This document shows positions 43,118 to 53,356 of a stretch of DNA of 64,000 bases, one piece after another. Position numbers and translations under genes: made by a program. Position 1 is the first letter of the stretch. Each line of letters begins with the position of its first letter. Under the pieces are notes generated by a model, which saw only the letters and a program-made list of their open reading frames with translations, was not told the DNA's origin and did not search any database. This DNA is from Limnohabitans sp. JirII-31 (GTDB lineage: Bacteria; Pseudomonadota; Gammaproteobacteria; Burkholderiales; Burkholderiaceae_C). The stretch lies in NCBI RefSeq assembly GCF_002778315.1, contig NZ_NESA01000012.1:1-64000 (forward strand). Reading direction: 5' to 3'.

Positions 43118-43676
43118 CGCGCACCTTGTCGGTGAAGGTGTGCAAAAACTTTTGCACCTTGGGTGCCACCACAAAGGCGCAATAGCCTTGGTTGGGGTGG
43201 TTGGCAAAGTAGTCCTGGTGGTAGTCCTCGGCCTGCGAGTAATTGCTCAGCGGCAGCACCTCGGTCACCACACGCCCTGACAGGTGCTGGTTGACTTCAT
43301 CCACCACCTGCTGCGACACCGCACGGTCCGCCTCGTCATGAAAGTAAATCCCGCTGCGGTATTGGGTGCCCACGTCGTTGCCTTGGCGATTCAAGGTGGT
43401 GGGGTCGTGGATGACAAAGAAAATTTCCAGCAACTCACGCAAGCTGATCTGGCTGGGGTCATAACTGACTTGCACCACCTCGTTGTGGCCGGTGTTGCCC
43501 ATGCACACTTGCTCGTAGCTCGGTTTCACCACGTGGCCATTGCAGTAGCCCGAGGTCACGGACAACACCCCTTTGACGCGGACAAACACTGCCTCGGTAC
43601 ACCAAAAGCATCCCCCTCCCAAGGTGATGACCTGGGTGGCGGGTGAAGACTGAGGGGGCGCAGATGGGGTGTTCAT
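43110..43676 (-). CDS. msrA: Peptide methionine sulfoxide reductase MsrA
   Basis: A 188-residue repair enzyme reducing methionine-S-sulfoxide in proteins. The catalytic motif GGGCFWCTEAVF (~20-31) is intact, as are YCNGHVVKPSYEQVCMGNTGHNEVV and GTQYRSGIYFHDE. Active-site chemistry uses the first Cys, with recycling Cys near 57 and in NQGYCAF. First gene of the apparent operon with the small membrane protein and the TonB receptor. Divergent from the DUF218 gene across 26 bases. Confidence 0.95.
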   Translation of the reverse strand: MNTPSAPPQSSPATQVITLGGGCFWCTEAVFVRVKGVLSVTSGYCNGHVVKPSYEQVCMGNTGHNEVVQVSYDPSQISLRELLEIFFVIHDPTTLNRQGNDVGTQYRSGIYFHDEADRAVSQQVVDEVNQHLSGRVVTEVLPLSNYSQAEDYHQDYFANHPNQGYCAFVVAPKVQKFLHTFTDKVRDA

Positions 43677-43683
43677 GGGGCGT

Positions 43684-43695
43684 CATCATATGATG
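43684..43695. promoter_or_regulatory. 12-bp palindrome between divergent msrA and DUF218 gene
   Basis: CATCATATGATG is a perfect palindrome filling half of the 26-base gap between the two start codons, flanked by GGGC on one side and CCC on the other. It is short of a full promoter but could be an operator shared by both genes. It does not match Zur or Fur boxes that I know. Confidence 0.3.
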
Positions 43696-43702
43696 CCCAG
43701 CC

Positions 43703-44488
43703 ATGGACACCCTGCTCGCCCTCAAACCCCTCCTCACCACCCTGATCTTGCCCACGGCCAGCGGCCTGTTGCTGATGGCGCTGATGCTGCTATGGGCTTG
43801 GCGACGCCATGCGCACAAACGCCCATCCTCTGTACATCTGCCTGTGGCGGGCGGCTTGCTGACGTGCGCAGGTCTGTGGTTGCTGAGCTGCCCGGCGGTC
43901 GCCTTGTGGCTGTCCTTGCACCTGCTGCCACAAGTCAAGCCCGCCACGCCCGAGGCGTTGCTGCGTCACAAGGTGCAAGCCATTGTGGTGTTGGGTGGTG
44001 GCGTGGAACAACACGCGCCCGAGTACGACGGCCCCAACCTGCCCCCAGAGAGCATGGCACGTTTGCTCTACGGCATGCACTTGGCTCAAACCACCCACTT
44101 GCCGCTGGGCTATACCGGTGGCATTGGCTGGGCAGGTGCAGCCGATCAAACACCCGAGGCACAGGTGGCCGCTCACGTGCTGGCCCGCCTGCATGGCCCG
44201 GCGCTGCGCTGGCAAGAAAGCCTGTCGCGTGACACGCGTGAAAACGCACAGCTCACCGCTGCGCTGCTGCGACAAGATGGCGTCCAACGCATTGCGCTGG
44301 TCACCCACGCCTGGCACATGCCACGCAGCGTGCGACAGTTTGAAGCCGCAGGGCTTGATGTCACGCCCGCCCCCATGGGCTATGTCCACAGCGACTTGCA
44401 GCCCTTGCTGCAATGGTTGCCCCATGCTTTCGCACTGCGCGACAGCACCTCCATCTTGCGTGAATGGCTGGGTTTGCGATTGACGTGA
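43703..44488 (+). CDS. YdcF/ElyC-like DUF218 membrane protein
   Basis: A 261-residue protein with two N-terminal transmembrane segments (~7-33 and ~48-72) and a DUF218 domain from about residue 90: AIVVLGGGVEQHAPEY, ESMARLLYGMHLAQTTHLPLGYTGG and IALVTHAWHMPRSVRQFEAAGL. E. coli ElyC, with the same layout, affects peptidoglycan assembly and undecaprenyl-phosphate use at low temperature; a related envelope role is an inference. Confidence 0.85.
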   Translation: MDTLLALKPLLTTLILPTASGLLLMALMLLWAWRRHAHKRPSSVHLPVAGGLLTCAGLWLLSCPAVALWLSLHLLPQVKPATPEALLRHKVQAIVVLGGGVEQHAPEYDGPNLPPESMARLLYGMHLAQTTHLPLGYTGGIGWAGAADQTPEAQVAAHVLARLHGPALRWQESLSRDTRENAQLTAALLRQDGVQRIALVTHAWHMPRSVRQFEAAGLDVTPAPMGYVHSDLQPLLQWLPHAFALRDSTSILREWLGLRLT

Positions 44489-44550
44489 TGCGCTCCTCGC
44501 TGGATAACAGGCAAGTAAAGTAACGGACACTTTTGTCTGACTTGCGGTAC

Positions 44551-44577
44551 ATTACTAACCAAGTAGTCATTAGTAAT
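44551..44577 (+). promoter_or_regulatory. Operator-like inverted repeat overlapping the tetR start region
   Basis: ATTACTAA (44551-44558) and TTAGTAAT (44570-44577) are perfect 8-bp arms 11 bases apart, ending exactly before the ATG of the TetR gene. Size and place fit an autoregulatory TetR-family site controlling the downstream efflux operon. Confidence 0.65.
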
Positions 44578-45252
44578 ATGCCCTCTTCCGCCCCCTCCGT
44601 TACCACCATGCCCGAGACCGTCCACAAGCGGGAACGGCGCAAAGAAGCGCGTCCCGGCGAGCTGTTGGATGCTGCACTGACCTTGTTTGTTGAAAAAGGA
44701 TTTGCGGCAACACGGGTGGAAGAAGTCGCGTCTCACGCCGGGGTGTCCAAAGGCACCTTGTTTTTGTACTTTCCCACCAAAGAAGATTTGTTCAAGGCAG
44801 TGATTCGCGAAAACATCGCTCACCTGTTTCCCACCTGGAACGAAGAATTCAAAACCTTCACCGGCACCAGTGCCGAGATGCTGCGCTATGCCATGCAAGC
44901 GTGGTGGCACAAGATTGGCAACACCCCGGCCAGTGGCATCGCCAAATTGGTGATGAGCGAAGCAAGCAACTTCCCCGACATCGCGGCCTTTTACCAACAA
45001 GAAGTCATTCGCCCAGGCAATGCACTGATTCGTCAGATTTTGGAACGCGGGGTTGCGAGCGGTGAATTTCGCCCCATCGACCCGGACCAAGCGGTCTACA
45101 CCGTCATCGCCCCCATGATTTTCTTGATGATGTGGAAGCACTCCATGGGTGCTTGCGCCACCTGCGTAGACATCGTCGATCCAGAAACCTTTATCCATTT
45201 GCAAGTCGACGTGTTGTTACACGGCATGACCTCACCGACACACACACCATGA
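44578..45252 (+). CDS. TetR-family transcriptional repressor of the efflux operon
   Basis: A 224-residue regulator. The N-terminal helix-turn-helix ([50 protein letters not shown], ~28-76) is typical TetR. The C-terminal ligand domain is family-variable. Its stop overlaps the membrane-fusion gene start by 4 bases, so it is co-translated with the pump and most likely represses it. ATG 44578 follows the operator-like repeat directly, leaving no separate Shine-Dalgarno; upstream TTG at 44533 is a poor alternative. Confidence 0.92.
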   Translation: MPSSAPSVTTMPETVHKRERRKEARPGELLDAALTLFVEKGFAATRVEEVASHAGVSKGTLFLYFPTKEDLFKAVIRENIAHLFPTWNEEFKTFTGTSAEMLRYAMQAWWHKIGNTPASGIAKLVMSEASNFPDIAAFYQQEVIRPGNALIRQILERGVASGEFRPIDPDQAVYTVIAPMIFLMMWKHSMGACATCVDIVDPETFIHLQVDVLLHGMTSPTHTP

Positions 45253-46436
45253 ATATCAAACCGCGCTGGATCGTGATGACTTTGCTTGTGCTGGCGCTGG
45301 CCGCAGGTGTGTGGCGCGCACTCTCGGCACGCCATCAACAGCAAGCGGCGGCGCAAACCCAGGCACCGGCCATCACCCAAATTGAGTTGGCCCAAAGCGA
45401 TGTGTGGGTGGCTGAGCCACGGCTTATCACCCGTAGCTTGGCCGTCTCAGGCACCGTCAAGGCCTTGAACTACGCCGTCATCAAAGCGCGCGTGGCCGGC
45501 GAGCTCAAAGAGTTCAGCGTGCGCGAAGGGGATGTGGTCAAAGCCGGGCAAGTGCTGGCGCGCATCGACCCCACCGAATACCAACGCCGTTGGCTGCAAG
45601 CCAATGAACAAGCCCGCGCCGCCAAAGCCCAAATGGAGATTGCGCAACGTCAGTGGGACACCAACCAAGCCTTGGTCGACCAAGGCTTCATTGCCAAAAC
45701 AGCGCTCGACAACTCCCTAGCCTCGTACCAAGGCGCGATAGCCACCCACCAAGCCGCCATCGCAGGTGCCGATGTGGCACTCAAGGCGCTGGATGACGCG
45801 GTGTTGTACGCGCCATTTGCAGGCGTGGTGGTCTTGCGCGCAACCCAGGCGGGTGAGCGGGTGAGCGTTGACGCCAAGGTGCTGGAACTGGTGGACCTCA
45901 GCCAACTGGAAGTCGAGGTGCCGCTCAGCCCCAGCGACTCGGTCGATGTGCACATCGGTCAAGTGGCCAAGCTGCAAGTCGAGGACCGTGACGACACCGT
46001 CACAGCCATCGTCAAACGCATCAGCCCCAGCGCGCAAGTGGGCAGCCGCAGCGTGTTGGCCTACCTCTCCATTGACCAGCCCCAAGGCTTGCGCCACGGC
46101 TTGTTTGCCAAAGGCCTGTTGGGCCTGCAACAAAGCCAAGTGCTGGCCATCCCCTTGTCAGCGGTGCGTACCGACCGTGCGCGTCCCTACGTGCAAGTGC
46201 TGGAGACGGTGAACCAACAACTGCGCGTCGCACACCAAATGGTCAACTTGGGGCTACACGGCACAGACGCGCGCAGCGCCAGCACCGAAACCTGGGTCGG
46301 CGTGGAGGGTCTGCCCACAGGCAGTACCGTGCTCAAAGGTCATGTGGGCACACTGCGCGAGGGGTTGGCGGTGAAGTTCACCTCCGAAGCGGCGACGTCA
46401 GCCACAGCGGCCAGCAGCGCACGCTCAACACAGTAA
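45249..46436 (+). CDS. RND efflux periplasmic adaptor (membrane fusion protein)
   Basis: A 395-residue adaptor of the AcrA/MexA (HlyD) family. Residues ~8-24 are a membrane anchor or signal; then a lipoyl half-motif ([31 protein letters not shown], ~77-107), a helical hairpin (~110-170), the second lipoyl half ([23 protein letters not shown], ~180-202) and a beta-barrel. It links the inner-membrane RND pump to TolC. The chosen ATG (45249, MNIKPRW) overlaps tetR by 4 bases; 7 bases separate it from the RND gene. Confidence 0.93.
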   Translation: MNIKPRWIVMTLLVLALAAGVWRALSARHQQQAAAQTQAPAITQIELAQSDVWVAEPRLITRSLAVSGTVKALNYAVIKARVAGELKEFSVREGDVVKAGQVLARIDPTEYQRRWLQANEQARAAKAQMEIAQRQWDTNQALVDQGFIAKTALDNSLASYQGAIATHQAAIAGADVALKALDDAVLYAPFAGVVVLRATQAGERVSVDAKVLELVDLSQLEVEVPLSPSDSVDVHIGQVAKLQVEDRDDTVTAIVKRISPSAQVGSRSVLAYLSIDQPQGLRHGLFAKGLLGLQQSQVLAIPLSAVRTDRARPYVQVLETVNQQLRVAHQMVNLGLHGTDARSASTETWVGVEGLPTGSTVLKGHVGTLREGLAVKFTSEAATSATAASSARSTQ

Positions 46437-46443
46437 GCACGGC

Positions 46444-49400
46444 ATGTGGTTCACCCAAGTCAGTTTGAAAAACCCGGTCTTCGCGACCATGGTCATGCTC
46501 GCTTTTGTGGTGCTGGGCTTGTTCTCGTACCAGCGGCTGCAAATCGACCAATTTCCCAACGTCGACTTTCCGGTGGTGGTGATCACCACGGAATATCCCG
46601 GTGCCTCGCCTGAAATTGTGGAGAGTGAAGTCAGCAAGAAGATCGAGGAAGGCGTCAACTCGATCGCTGGCATCAGCACGCTGACCTCGCGCAGCTACGA
46701 AGGCATGTCCGTGGTGGTGGTGGAGTTTCAACTCCACATCGATGGCCGCAAAGGGGCTGACGATGTGCGTGAAAAAGTAGCCAGCATTCGCCCCACCCTG
46801 CGCACCGACGTGAAAGAGCCCAAGGTCTTACGCTTTGACCCGGCCAGCCGGGCTATCTGGTCGCTGGCCGTGTTGCCCGCCAAGACCGCATCCGGCAACA
46901 ACGCCGAAGCCTCCACCTCGGCTGTGGAGCTGACCAACTGGGCCGACCAAGTGCTCAAGAAGCGCCTAGAGAATGTGCGCGGCGTGGGCGCAGTGAACTT
47001 GGTGGGCGGCACCAAGCGCGAGATCAACCTCTACCTCAACCCGCAGGCCATGGAGTCACTGGGCGTCAGCGCCGATCAGGTGGTGAACGCCGTGCGCACC
47101 GAAAGCCAAGACCTGCCCGTGGGCTCGCTGCGGTCCTTGCAACAAGACCGCGTCATCCAGGTGCAAGGACGCATGCTGCGCCCTGAGGACTTTGGCCAAA
47201 TCATCGTCGCGCGGCGCGGCACCACACCCATTCGTTTGTCGCAGGTGGCGCGTGTCAAAGATGGGGCGCAAGAAGTGGAGAGCTTGGCGCTGTACAACGG
47301 CCAACGCACCTTGCTGATGACGGTGCAAAAGGCCCAAGACGAAAACACCATCGATGTGATCGATGGCCTGAACAAAACCATCCAAGAGATGCGCAACCTG
47401 CTCCCACCAGGGGTGCGGCTTGAACCCGTACAAGACAGCGCACGGCCAATTCGCGTGGCGGTCAACAACGTGCGCGAAACCCTGCTTGAGGGTGCGCTGT
47501 TGACGGTGTTGATCGTGTTCTTGTTTTTGAACTCCTGGCGCTCCACCATCATCACGGGCTTGACCTTGCCGATTGCCATCATTGGCACGTTCCTGTTCAT
47601 GTACATGCTGGGCTTCACCGTCAACATGATCACCCTGATGGCCTTGTCGCTGTGCGTGGGCTTGCTGATCGACGACGCCATCGTGGTGCGCGAGAACATC
47701 GTGCGCCATGTGCAAATGGGCAAAACGCCCTACCAAGCCGCCATGGACGGCACCCAAGAAATTGGCTTGGCGGTGCTGGCCACCACCTTGTCCATCGTGG
47801 CGGTGTTTTTGCCAATTGGCTTCATGGGCGGCATTGTCGGCAAGTTCTTCCACCAGTTCGGTCTGACCATCGTGGCGGCGGTGCTGATCTCGATGTTCGT
47901 GAGCTTCACGCTCGACCCCATGCTGTCGTCCATCTGGCACGACCCCAGCATCCATGCCCACGGGCAACATGGCAGCGCCAACTTCTACGACCGAACCTTG
48001 GGTCGCGTGACCGCCTGGTTCGAACGCAGCACCGACCGCTTGGGTGGGTTCTACCAACGCATTTTGCGTTGGTCGCTGGGTCATCGGCGAGCCACGGTTG
48101 GCTTGGCCGTCTTGACGTTTGTGGTCAGCATCTTCATGGTGCCGCTGCTGGGTACCGAGTTTGTGCCCAAGGCCGACTACTCCGAAACCTATGTGAACTT
48201 TTACACGCCCGTGGGATCGTCGCTGGAGGCCACCGAGGCCAAAGCGCAGCAAGTCGAAGCCATCATTCGCGAGTTTCCTGAAGTGCGCTACACCTTGGCC
48301 ACCCTCAACACCGGGGTGGCCAACGGAAAAATTTACGCCAGCTTGTATGTGCGTTTGGTAGACCGTCATTTGCGCCAGCGCAATGTGGACGACATGTCCG
48401 CTGTGCTGCGCCGTCGCTTGCAACAAGTGCCTGGCATCACCGTGACCCATGCAGGCTTGCTCGACACCATGGGCGGCAACAAGCAAATCGAGTTTTCTTT
48501 GCTGGGCACCGACCTGCACGAGCTCGAACGCCTGAGCCAACAGGTGATGGACGCCGTGCGCCCCATTCCAGGCTTGGTCGATTTGGACTCCAGTCTCAAA
48601 CCCGACAAGCCCACCATCGAAGTCAATGTGCAACGCGAAGCGGCCAGTGACCTAGGGCTGACCCTGGGCAGCATAGGCAGCCAATTGCGCACTTTGGTGG
48701 CGGGGCAAACCGTGACCAACTGGCGCGCTGACGATGACCAAACCTACGACGTCAACGTGCGTCTGGCGCCTTCCGCCCGCGTCACACCGCAAGACTTGCA
48801 ACGTCTGCCGTTCACCGTGGGCAGCGCCGCCGATGGCAGCCCCCGCGTGGCACGCTTGAACCAAGTGGCACAGGTGTACGAGGGCACAGGCCCCAACCAA
48901 ATCAACCGCCGCGACCTCAAGCGCGAAGTTGCCATCAACGCCAACGCTTACAACCGCTCCTCAGGCGAAGTCTCCAACGACATCCGCCGGGCCATGCAGG
49001 GCATTGCATTGCCTGCGGGTTACAGCTTTCAGTTCAGTGGCTCCACCAAGAGCATGCAAGAGTCTTTTGACTACGCCATCTCGGCGCTGGTGCTGGCGGT
49101 GGTGTTCATCTACATGATCTTGGCCAGCCAATTCAAAAGCTTTTTGCAACCCATGGCGCTCATGACCGCCCTGCCGCTGACCTTGATCGGTGTGGTGCTG
49201 GCCTTGCTGATGTTTGGCTCCAGCCTGTCCATGTTCTCGGTCATTGGCATGGTCATGCTCATGGGCTTGGTGACCAAGAACGCGATTTTGCTGGTCGACT
49301 TTGCCATTCGGGCACGTGAAGACCAGGTGCTCCCGGACGGTTCTGTCCAACCAGGCCTCAGCCGCCATGACGCCTTGCTGCGCGCCGCCGAAGTACGCTT

Positions 49401-49635
49401 GCGCCCTATTTTGATGACCACCCTGGCCATGATCTTTGGCATGGTGCCTCTGGCCTTCGCACTGTCCGAAGGGGCCGAACAGCGTGCCCCGATGGGCCAG
49501 GCGGTGATTGGTGGGGTCATCACCTCGTCCTTGTTGACTTTGGTGGTGGTGCCTGTGGTGTATTGCTACATGGACGACCTGGCTCAATGGTTGAAGCGCA
49601 GCTGGGCGTCAGTGGGCAGCAACCCTGACCGTTAA
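46444..49635 (+). CDS. RND-family efflux transporter permease (AcrB/MexB-like)
   Basis: A 1063-residue inner-membrane pump: helix 1 near residues 10-30, a large periplasmic porter loop, helices 2-6, a second loop and helices 8-12, all in order. Proton-relay Asp-Asp in helix 4 ([19 protein letters not shown], ~405), the signature [15 protein letters not shown] (~458) and [16 protein letters not shown] (~940) are clear. With the adaptor before it and tolC 1 kb downstream it makes a complete tripartite exporter. Substrate range (drug, solvent or metal) cannot be read from sequence; the heavy-metal-type signature DFG..DGA is absent. Confidence 0.94.
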   Translation: MWFTQVSLKNPVFATMVMLAFVVLGLFSYQRLQIDQFPNVDFPVVVITTEYPGASPEIVESEVSKKIEEGVNSIAGISTLTSRSYEGMSVVVVEFQLHIDGRKGADDVREKVASIRPTLRTDVKEPKVLRFDPASRAIWSLAVLPAKTASGNNAEASTSAVELTNWADQVLKKRLENVRGVGAVNLVGGTKREINLYLNPQAMESLGVSADQVVNAVRTESQDLPVGSLRSLQQDRVIQVQGRMLRPEDFGQIIVARRGTTPIRLSQVARVKDGAQEVESLALYNGQRTLLMTVQKAQDENTIDVIDGLNKTIQEMRNLLPPGVRLEPVQDSARPIRVAVNNVRETLLEGALLTVLIVFLFLNSWRSTIITGLTLPIAIIGTFLFMYMLGFTVNMITLMALSLCVGLLIDDAIVVRENIVRHVQMGKTPYQAAMDGTQEIGLAVLATTLSIVAVFLPIGFMGGIVGKFFHQFGLTIVAAVLISMFVSFTLDPMLSSIWHDPSIHAHGQHGSANFYDRTLGRVTAWFERSTDRLGGFYQRILRWSLGHRRATVGLAVLTFVVSIFMVPLLGTEFVPKADYSETYVNFYTPVGSSLEATEAKAQQVEAIIREFPEVRYTLATLNTGVANGKIYASLYVRLVDRHLRQRNVDDMSAVLRRRLQQVPGITVTHAGLLDTMGGNKQIEFSLLGTDLHELERLSQQVMDAVRPIPGLVDLDSSLKPDKPTIEVNVQREAASDLGLTLGSIGSQLRTLVAGQTVTNWRADDDQTYDVNVRLAPSARVTPQDLQRLPFTVGSAADGSPRVARLNQVAQVYEGTGPNQINRRDLKREVAINANAYNRSSGEVSNDIRRAMQGIALPAGYSFQFSGSTKSMQESFDYAISALVLAVVFIYMILASQFKSFLQPMALMTALPLTLIGVVLALLMFGSSLSMFSVIGMVMLMGLVTKNAILLVDFAIRAREDQVLPDGSVQPGLSRHDALLRAAEVRLRPILMTTLAMIFGMVPLAFALSEGAEQRAPMGQAVIGGVITSSLLTLVVVPVVYCYMDDLAQWLKRSWASVGSNPDR

Positions 49636-49685
49636 AATTGGGACATTGGCCCAGGCCGCTGTATCGATGTATTTGGAGTATTGAA

Positions 49686-50339
49686 ATGAACCAAGAACAA
49701 GCCCGCTTCAACATGGTGGAGCAACAAATCCGCCCTTGGCAGGTGTTGGACACTGCGGCGCTGAAGGTGCTGTCACACCTTCAACGTGAACTGTTCGTGC
49801 CCCAGGCCTACCAAGCCCTGGCCTACACCGACACCGAAATTCCGCTAGGCCACGGACAAACCATGGTGCCACCACGTGTGGATGCCCGCTTGATGCATGA
49901 CCTGCACCTCACTGGCAACGAAAAGGTCCTGGAAGTGGGCACCGGCAGCGGTTACCTCACCGCTTTGCTGGCAGGTCGTGCCCAACGCGTCATCAGCCTG
50001 GAAATCAACAGCGAACTGGCCGCTACCGCGCGTGCCAATTTGCAACGTGCTGGCGTGAGCAACGTGGAGGTGCGAGAGGCCGACGGTAGCCACGGCGCTG
50101 GTGCCGACGCGCCGTTTGACGCCATCGTCCTGGGCGGCTCGGTGGCGGAAGTGCCACAAGCTTTGTTGCAGCAACTCACCATCGGTGGCCGCTTGATCGC
50201 CATCGTCGGCACCGACCCCGTGATGTGCGCCACCCTGTTCACCCGCACGGCAGACACCAGCTGGCAAAGCAAAGCCCTGTGGGACACCACGGCCCCACGC
50301 TTGCAAGGTTTTGCCGAACCCACCCGCTTTCACTTTTAA
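49686..50339 (+). CDS. Protein-L-isoaspartate O-methyltransferase-like protein
   Basis: A 217-residue SAM-dependent methyltransferase of the PCMT family. VEQQIRPWQVLD near the start and the SAM site KVLEVGTGSGYLTALLAGRAQRVISLE (~79-105) are clear. The active-site GQTMVPPR-type loop (HGQTMVPPRVD, ~57) is the variant common in proteobacterial Pcm-like proteins rather than the canonical GxTISQP. It repairs isoaspartyl residues in typical members; here the real substrate is uncertain. Good RBS (TTGGAG). First of pcm - rhodanese - tolC. Confidence 0.82.
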   Translation: MNQEQARFNMVEQQIRPWQVLDTAALKVLSHLQRELFVPQAYQALAYTDTEIPLGHGQTMVPPRVDARLMHDLHLTGNEKVLEVGTGSGYLTALLAGRAQRVISLEINSELAATARANLQRAGVSNVEVREADGSHGAGADAPFDAIVLGGSVAEVPQALLQQLTIGGRLIAIVGTDPVMCATLFTRTADTSWQSKALWDTTAPRLQGFAEPTRFHF

Positions 50340-50348
50340 GCACTACGC

Positions 50349-50690
50349 ATGATTGACCACATCCAACCCGCGCAACTCAGCGCATGGATCACGGCACAAG
50401 CCGCTCAAGGTCCTGCGGTGGTCTTAGACGTGCGCGAGCCCTGGGAAGTACAAACCGCCAGCGTGGCGCCACAAGGGTTCGAGTTGCTCACTATCCCAAT
50501 GAGCACCGTCCCTGTACGCCTGCAAGACTTGCCACGCGACCGCCCCATCGCCTGCTTGTGCCACCACGGCGCGCGCAGCATGCAGGTGGCGGCATTTTTA
50601 GCGCAACAAGGCTTTGACACCGTGGCCAACATCACCGGTGGCATTCACGCTTGGTCGTCGCAAGTCGACCCCTCTGTGCCGACATATTGA
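50349..50690 (+). CDS. Rhodanese-domain sulfurtransferase
   Basis: A 113-residue single-domain rhodanese. VVLDVREPWEVQTASV (~24-39), the active-site loop LCHHGARSMQVAAFLAQQGF with Cys ~70, and NITGGIHAWS (~95) are all present. It transfers a persulfide sulfur in vitro; the role here is unknown. It lies 9 bases after the methyltransferase and 16 bases before tolC, which suggests a shared transcript with the outer-membrane channel. Confidence 0.9.
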   Translation: MIDHIQPAQLSAWITAQAAQGPAVVLDVREPWEVQTASVAPQGFELLTIPMSTVPVRLQDLPRDRPIACLCHHGARSMQVAAFLAQQGFDTVANITGGIHAWSSQVDPSVPTY

Positions 50691-50706
50691 TTTTTGAAAG
50701 AACCGC

Positions 50707-52059
50707 ATGAAGCTCTCCCACGCACTGTTTCGCGCCCTGCCTTTGGCAGCGGCCCTGACCTTTGCTTTTGCACCTGCTGCACAAGCCCAAAGTTTGGTCG
50801 AGTTGTACGAAACCGCGCGGGGTTACGACGCGAGCTACATCTCGGCCAAGTCTCAATACGAAGCCAACCTGGCCAAGGCCAACCAGACCTTGGGCGGGGT
50901 GTTGCCCAACATTGCTCTGTCGGCCAGCGCAACACGGACGTATTTCAACTACCGACCTGACGACCCCTCTTTGGCCACACCAAGAGATCTTTACTATGGC
51001 ACCGGCACTGCCGCCGTGACCTTGACCCAACCCTTGTACCGCCCTGCCGTGTGGGCCACCTACAAGCAAGGCGGGCCTTTGCTGCAACAAGCCACTGCGC
51101 AGTACGAAGCCGCCGAGCAAGACCTGCTGGTGCGTGTGTCGCAGGCCTACTTTGACGTGCTCACCAGCGAAGACAGCCTGGAGCTGGTGCGCGCGCAAAA
51201 GAAAGCCGTGGGCGAACAACTGGCCTCGGCCAAGCGCAACTTTGAGGTGGGTACCACCACCATCACCGGTGTGCGCGATGCACAAGCCCGCTTCGACTTG
51301 GCCACCGCCCAAGAAATTGCCGCCGAGAACGATGCCCGCATCAAGCACTTGGCGCTCGATCTGGTGGTAGGCCTCAGCAATGCAACCCCGCTGCGTTTGG
51401 CCGACAGCAAGCAACTGGTCAAAGCCCCCGCCGAAGATGTGAACACCTGGGTCTCGCAATCTGAAGTCGCCAGCCCTTCGGTGCGTCAAGCACAGTTGGC
51501 GCTGGAAGTGGCCAAACTGGAAGTCGACAAGGCCATGGCCGGACACAAGCCCACGCTGGATGCGCAAGTGTCTTACGGCGGCATTCGCAACGTGGGCGGT
51601 AGCTCCACCCAAAGCGTGTCGTCACACGTCTACAACCCTTCAGCGGGCTTGGTGCTGAACTTGCCCATCTTCTCGGGGTTTGCCACCGACTACCGGGTGA
51701 AAGAAACCGTGTCACTTGAGAGCAAAGCCCGCGCCGACCTGGAAGCGGCCAAACGCAACACCGCGCAATCCACGCGCACCGCGTATTTCGGACTGGTGTC
51801 AGGCCTGAGCCAAGTGCAGGCCTATGAAGCCGCAGAGGCCTCCAGCCAAAGCTCGTTGGACGCCAACAAACTGGGGTACTCGGTGGGGGTGAACATCAAC
51901 ATCGACGTGTTGAACGCCCAAAGCCAGCTCTACCAGACCAAACGTGACCTGGCCAAAGCGCGCTACGACGTGTTGGTGGGCACCCTGAAGTTGCGCCAAG
52001 CCACCGGCACCTTGACGCCGCAAGACCTGCAACCCATCAACGCGTTGCTCAAGCCTTGA
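50707..52059 (+). CDS. tolC: TolC-family outer-membrane channel protein
   Basis: A 450-residue TolC-type channel with a signal peptide (residues 1-27, ending AQA). Two OEP repeats with long alpha-helices: first YDASYISAKSQYEANLAKANQTLGG, DLLVRVSQAYFDVLTSED; second SVRQAQLALEVAKLEVDKAMAG, RTAYFGLVSGLSQVQAYE and NINIDVLNAQSQLYQTKRDLAKARYDVL. It forms the exit duct of tripartite pumps and type I secretion, so it may serve the upstream RND pump and possibly the large adhesin. Its end overlaps the convergent waaA by 11 bases. Confidence 0.93.
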   Translation: MKLSHALFRALPLAAALTFAFAPAAQAQSLVELYETARGYDASYISAKSQYEANLAKANQTLGGVLPNIALSASATRTYFNYRPDDPSLATPRDLYYGTGTAAVTLTQPLYRPAVWATYKQGGPLLQQATAQYEAAEQDLLVRVSQAYFDVLTSEDSLELVRAQKKAVGEQLASAKRNFEVGTTTITGVRDAQARFDLATAQEIAAENDARIKHLALDLVVGLSNATPLRLADSKQLVKAPAEDVNTWVSQSEVASPSVRQAQLALEVAKLEVDKAMAGHKPTLDAQVSYGGIRNVGGSSTQSVSSHVYNPSAGLVLNLPIFSGFATDYRVKETVSLESKARADLEAAKRNTAQSTRTAYFGLVSGLSQVQAYEAAEASSQSSLDANKLGYSVGVNINIDVLNAQSQLYQTKRDLAKARYDVLVGTLKLRQATGTLTPQDLQPINALLKP

Positions 52060-53356
52060 GGTAAGGCGCCAGCGCCTGCACCGTGTGCTGTGCAGCGCCC
52101 CGGTGCTGTTGAGAAAACGCCAGACACGCCGCCACCTGGGCGTTTTCGTCCGGTCCAAAGCGCACCATCTGCAAAGCTGTGACGATGGCGTGGGCCATGT
52201 CCTCGACCCGCAAGGCAGCACCCGCCTCTTCGGCCAATTCAGCCGCTTCAGCAAAGTTGAAGGTGTGTGGGCCCATCAGCACCGGGCAACCACAGGCCGT
52301 GGCCTCGATCAGGTTTTGCCCGCCCAAAGGCGCAAAGCTGCCGCCTAACAACGCCGCATCGGCCAAGCCGTAATACAGCGCCATCTCACCCAGCGAGTCA
52401 CCCAGCCACACGGTGTTCACATCGGCTTCGCCAGTTGCGTCGGGACCGTCGCGCCATTGGCTGCGACGCGACACCTGCCAGCCGCGCTGTTGCAGCATGT
52501 GGGCCACGTCGTCAAAGCGTTGCGGGTGGCGTGGCACCACCAGCCAATGCACGGCATTCACATGGTCTCGCTGGTCCAGCGGGTCGTCTTTGAGCGCTTG
52601 CAAAGCATCAAGCCACAGCACTTCTTCGCCTTCGCGTGAACTGGCCAACACAATCACCGGGCGGGTCAAACGCTGCGCCCACACCAAGGCTTGGGCCAGT
52701 TGCTGCGCATCCGGCTGCGCATCGAACTTCAAATTGCCCAATACGCCCTGCACGGACGCACCCAAGGCGCGCAGACGCTGCGCGTCGGCCTCGGTCTGGG
52801 CCCACACCGCCGACAACCCTGCATAGGCAGGGCGTGACAGCCACGACAAACGCTGGGCCTGACGCAGGCTTTTCTCGCTCATGCGCGCATTCACCAACAC
52901 CAGTGGCACGTGCGCGCGTTGGCACAGGGCCACCCAGTTGGGCCACACCTCGGTCTCCAGCACCAGCCCCAGCTGCGGTTTGAAGTGGTTCAAAAAGCGT
53001 TGCACCACGGCGGGCGTGTCCCAAGGTTGCCAGACCTGCACGTCGCCAGGTTGCAGCACGCTGCTGCCCTGAGCGCGCCCGGTGGCGGTGCCGTGGGTCA
53101 ATACGATGCGCACACCGGGGTAGGTGCTGCGCAAGGCCTGCAACAGCACCGCTGCGGCGCGGGTTTCGCCCAGCGACACCGCATGCACCCAAACATAGCC
53201 ACGCTCACCGACGGCCACTGGGGCCTGGGTGTAATGGCCAAAACGCTCATCCATAGCTTGTAAATAGCCCGGCTCGACACGCCCACGGCGTTGCAACTTG
53301 GCGCGCAACAGCGGTTGCAGCGCCCACACCACCAGGGTGTAGAGCCAGCGTGTCAT
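52049..53356 (-). CDS. waaA: 3-deoxy-D-manno-octulosonic acid (Kdo) transferase
   Basis: A 435-residue membrane-anchored glycosyltransferase that moves Kdo from CMP-Kdo to lipid A precursor, a key step in LPS inner-core assembly. N-terminal anchor (~4-18), then WVHAVSLGETRAA (~57), ETEVWPNW (~135), NARMSEKS and the C-terminal APLGGQNLIEATACGCPVLMGPHTFNF (~345) are WaaA landmarks. Third gene of the pgm/waaC/waaA operon with 4-base overlaps at each junction. Confidence 0.95.
   Translation of the reverse strand: MTRWLYTLVVWALQPLLRAKLQRRGRVEPGYLQAMDERFGHYTQAPVAVGERGYVWVHAVSLGETRAAAVLLQALRSTYPGVRIVLTHGTATGRAQGSSVLQPGDVQVWQPWDTPAVVQRFLNHFKPQLGLVLETEVWPNWVALCQRAHVPLVLVNARMSEKSLRQAQRLSWLSRPAYAGLSAVWAQTEADAQRLRALGASVQGVLGNLKFDAQPDAQQLAQALVWAQRLTRPVIVLASSREGEEVLWLDALQALKDDPLDQRDHVNAVHWLVVPRHPQRFDDVAHMLQQRGWQVSRRSQWRDGPDATGEADVNTVWLGDSLGEMALYYGLADAALLGGSFAPLGGQNLIEATACGCPVLMGPHTFNFAEAAELAEEAGAALRVEDMAHAIVTALQMVRFGPDENAQVAACLAFSQQHRGAAQHTVQALAPYLKA

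Noticed and set aside
47056..48633. 525-codon minus-strand frame inside the RND pump gene
   Set aside because: His/Gln-rich shadow opposite a well conserved gene; no start context or homology.
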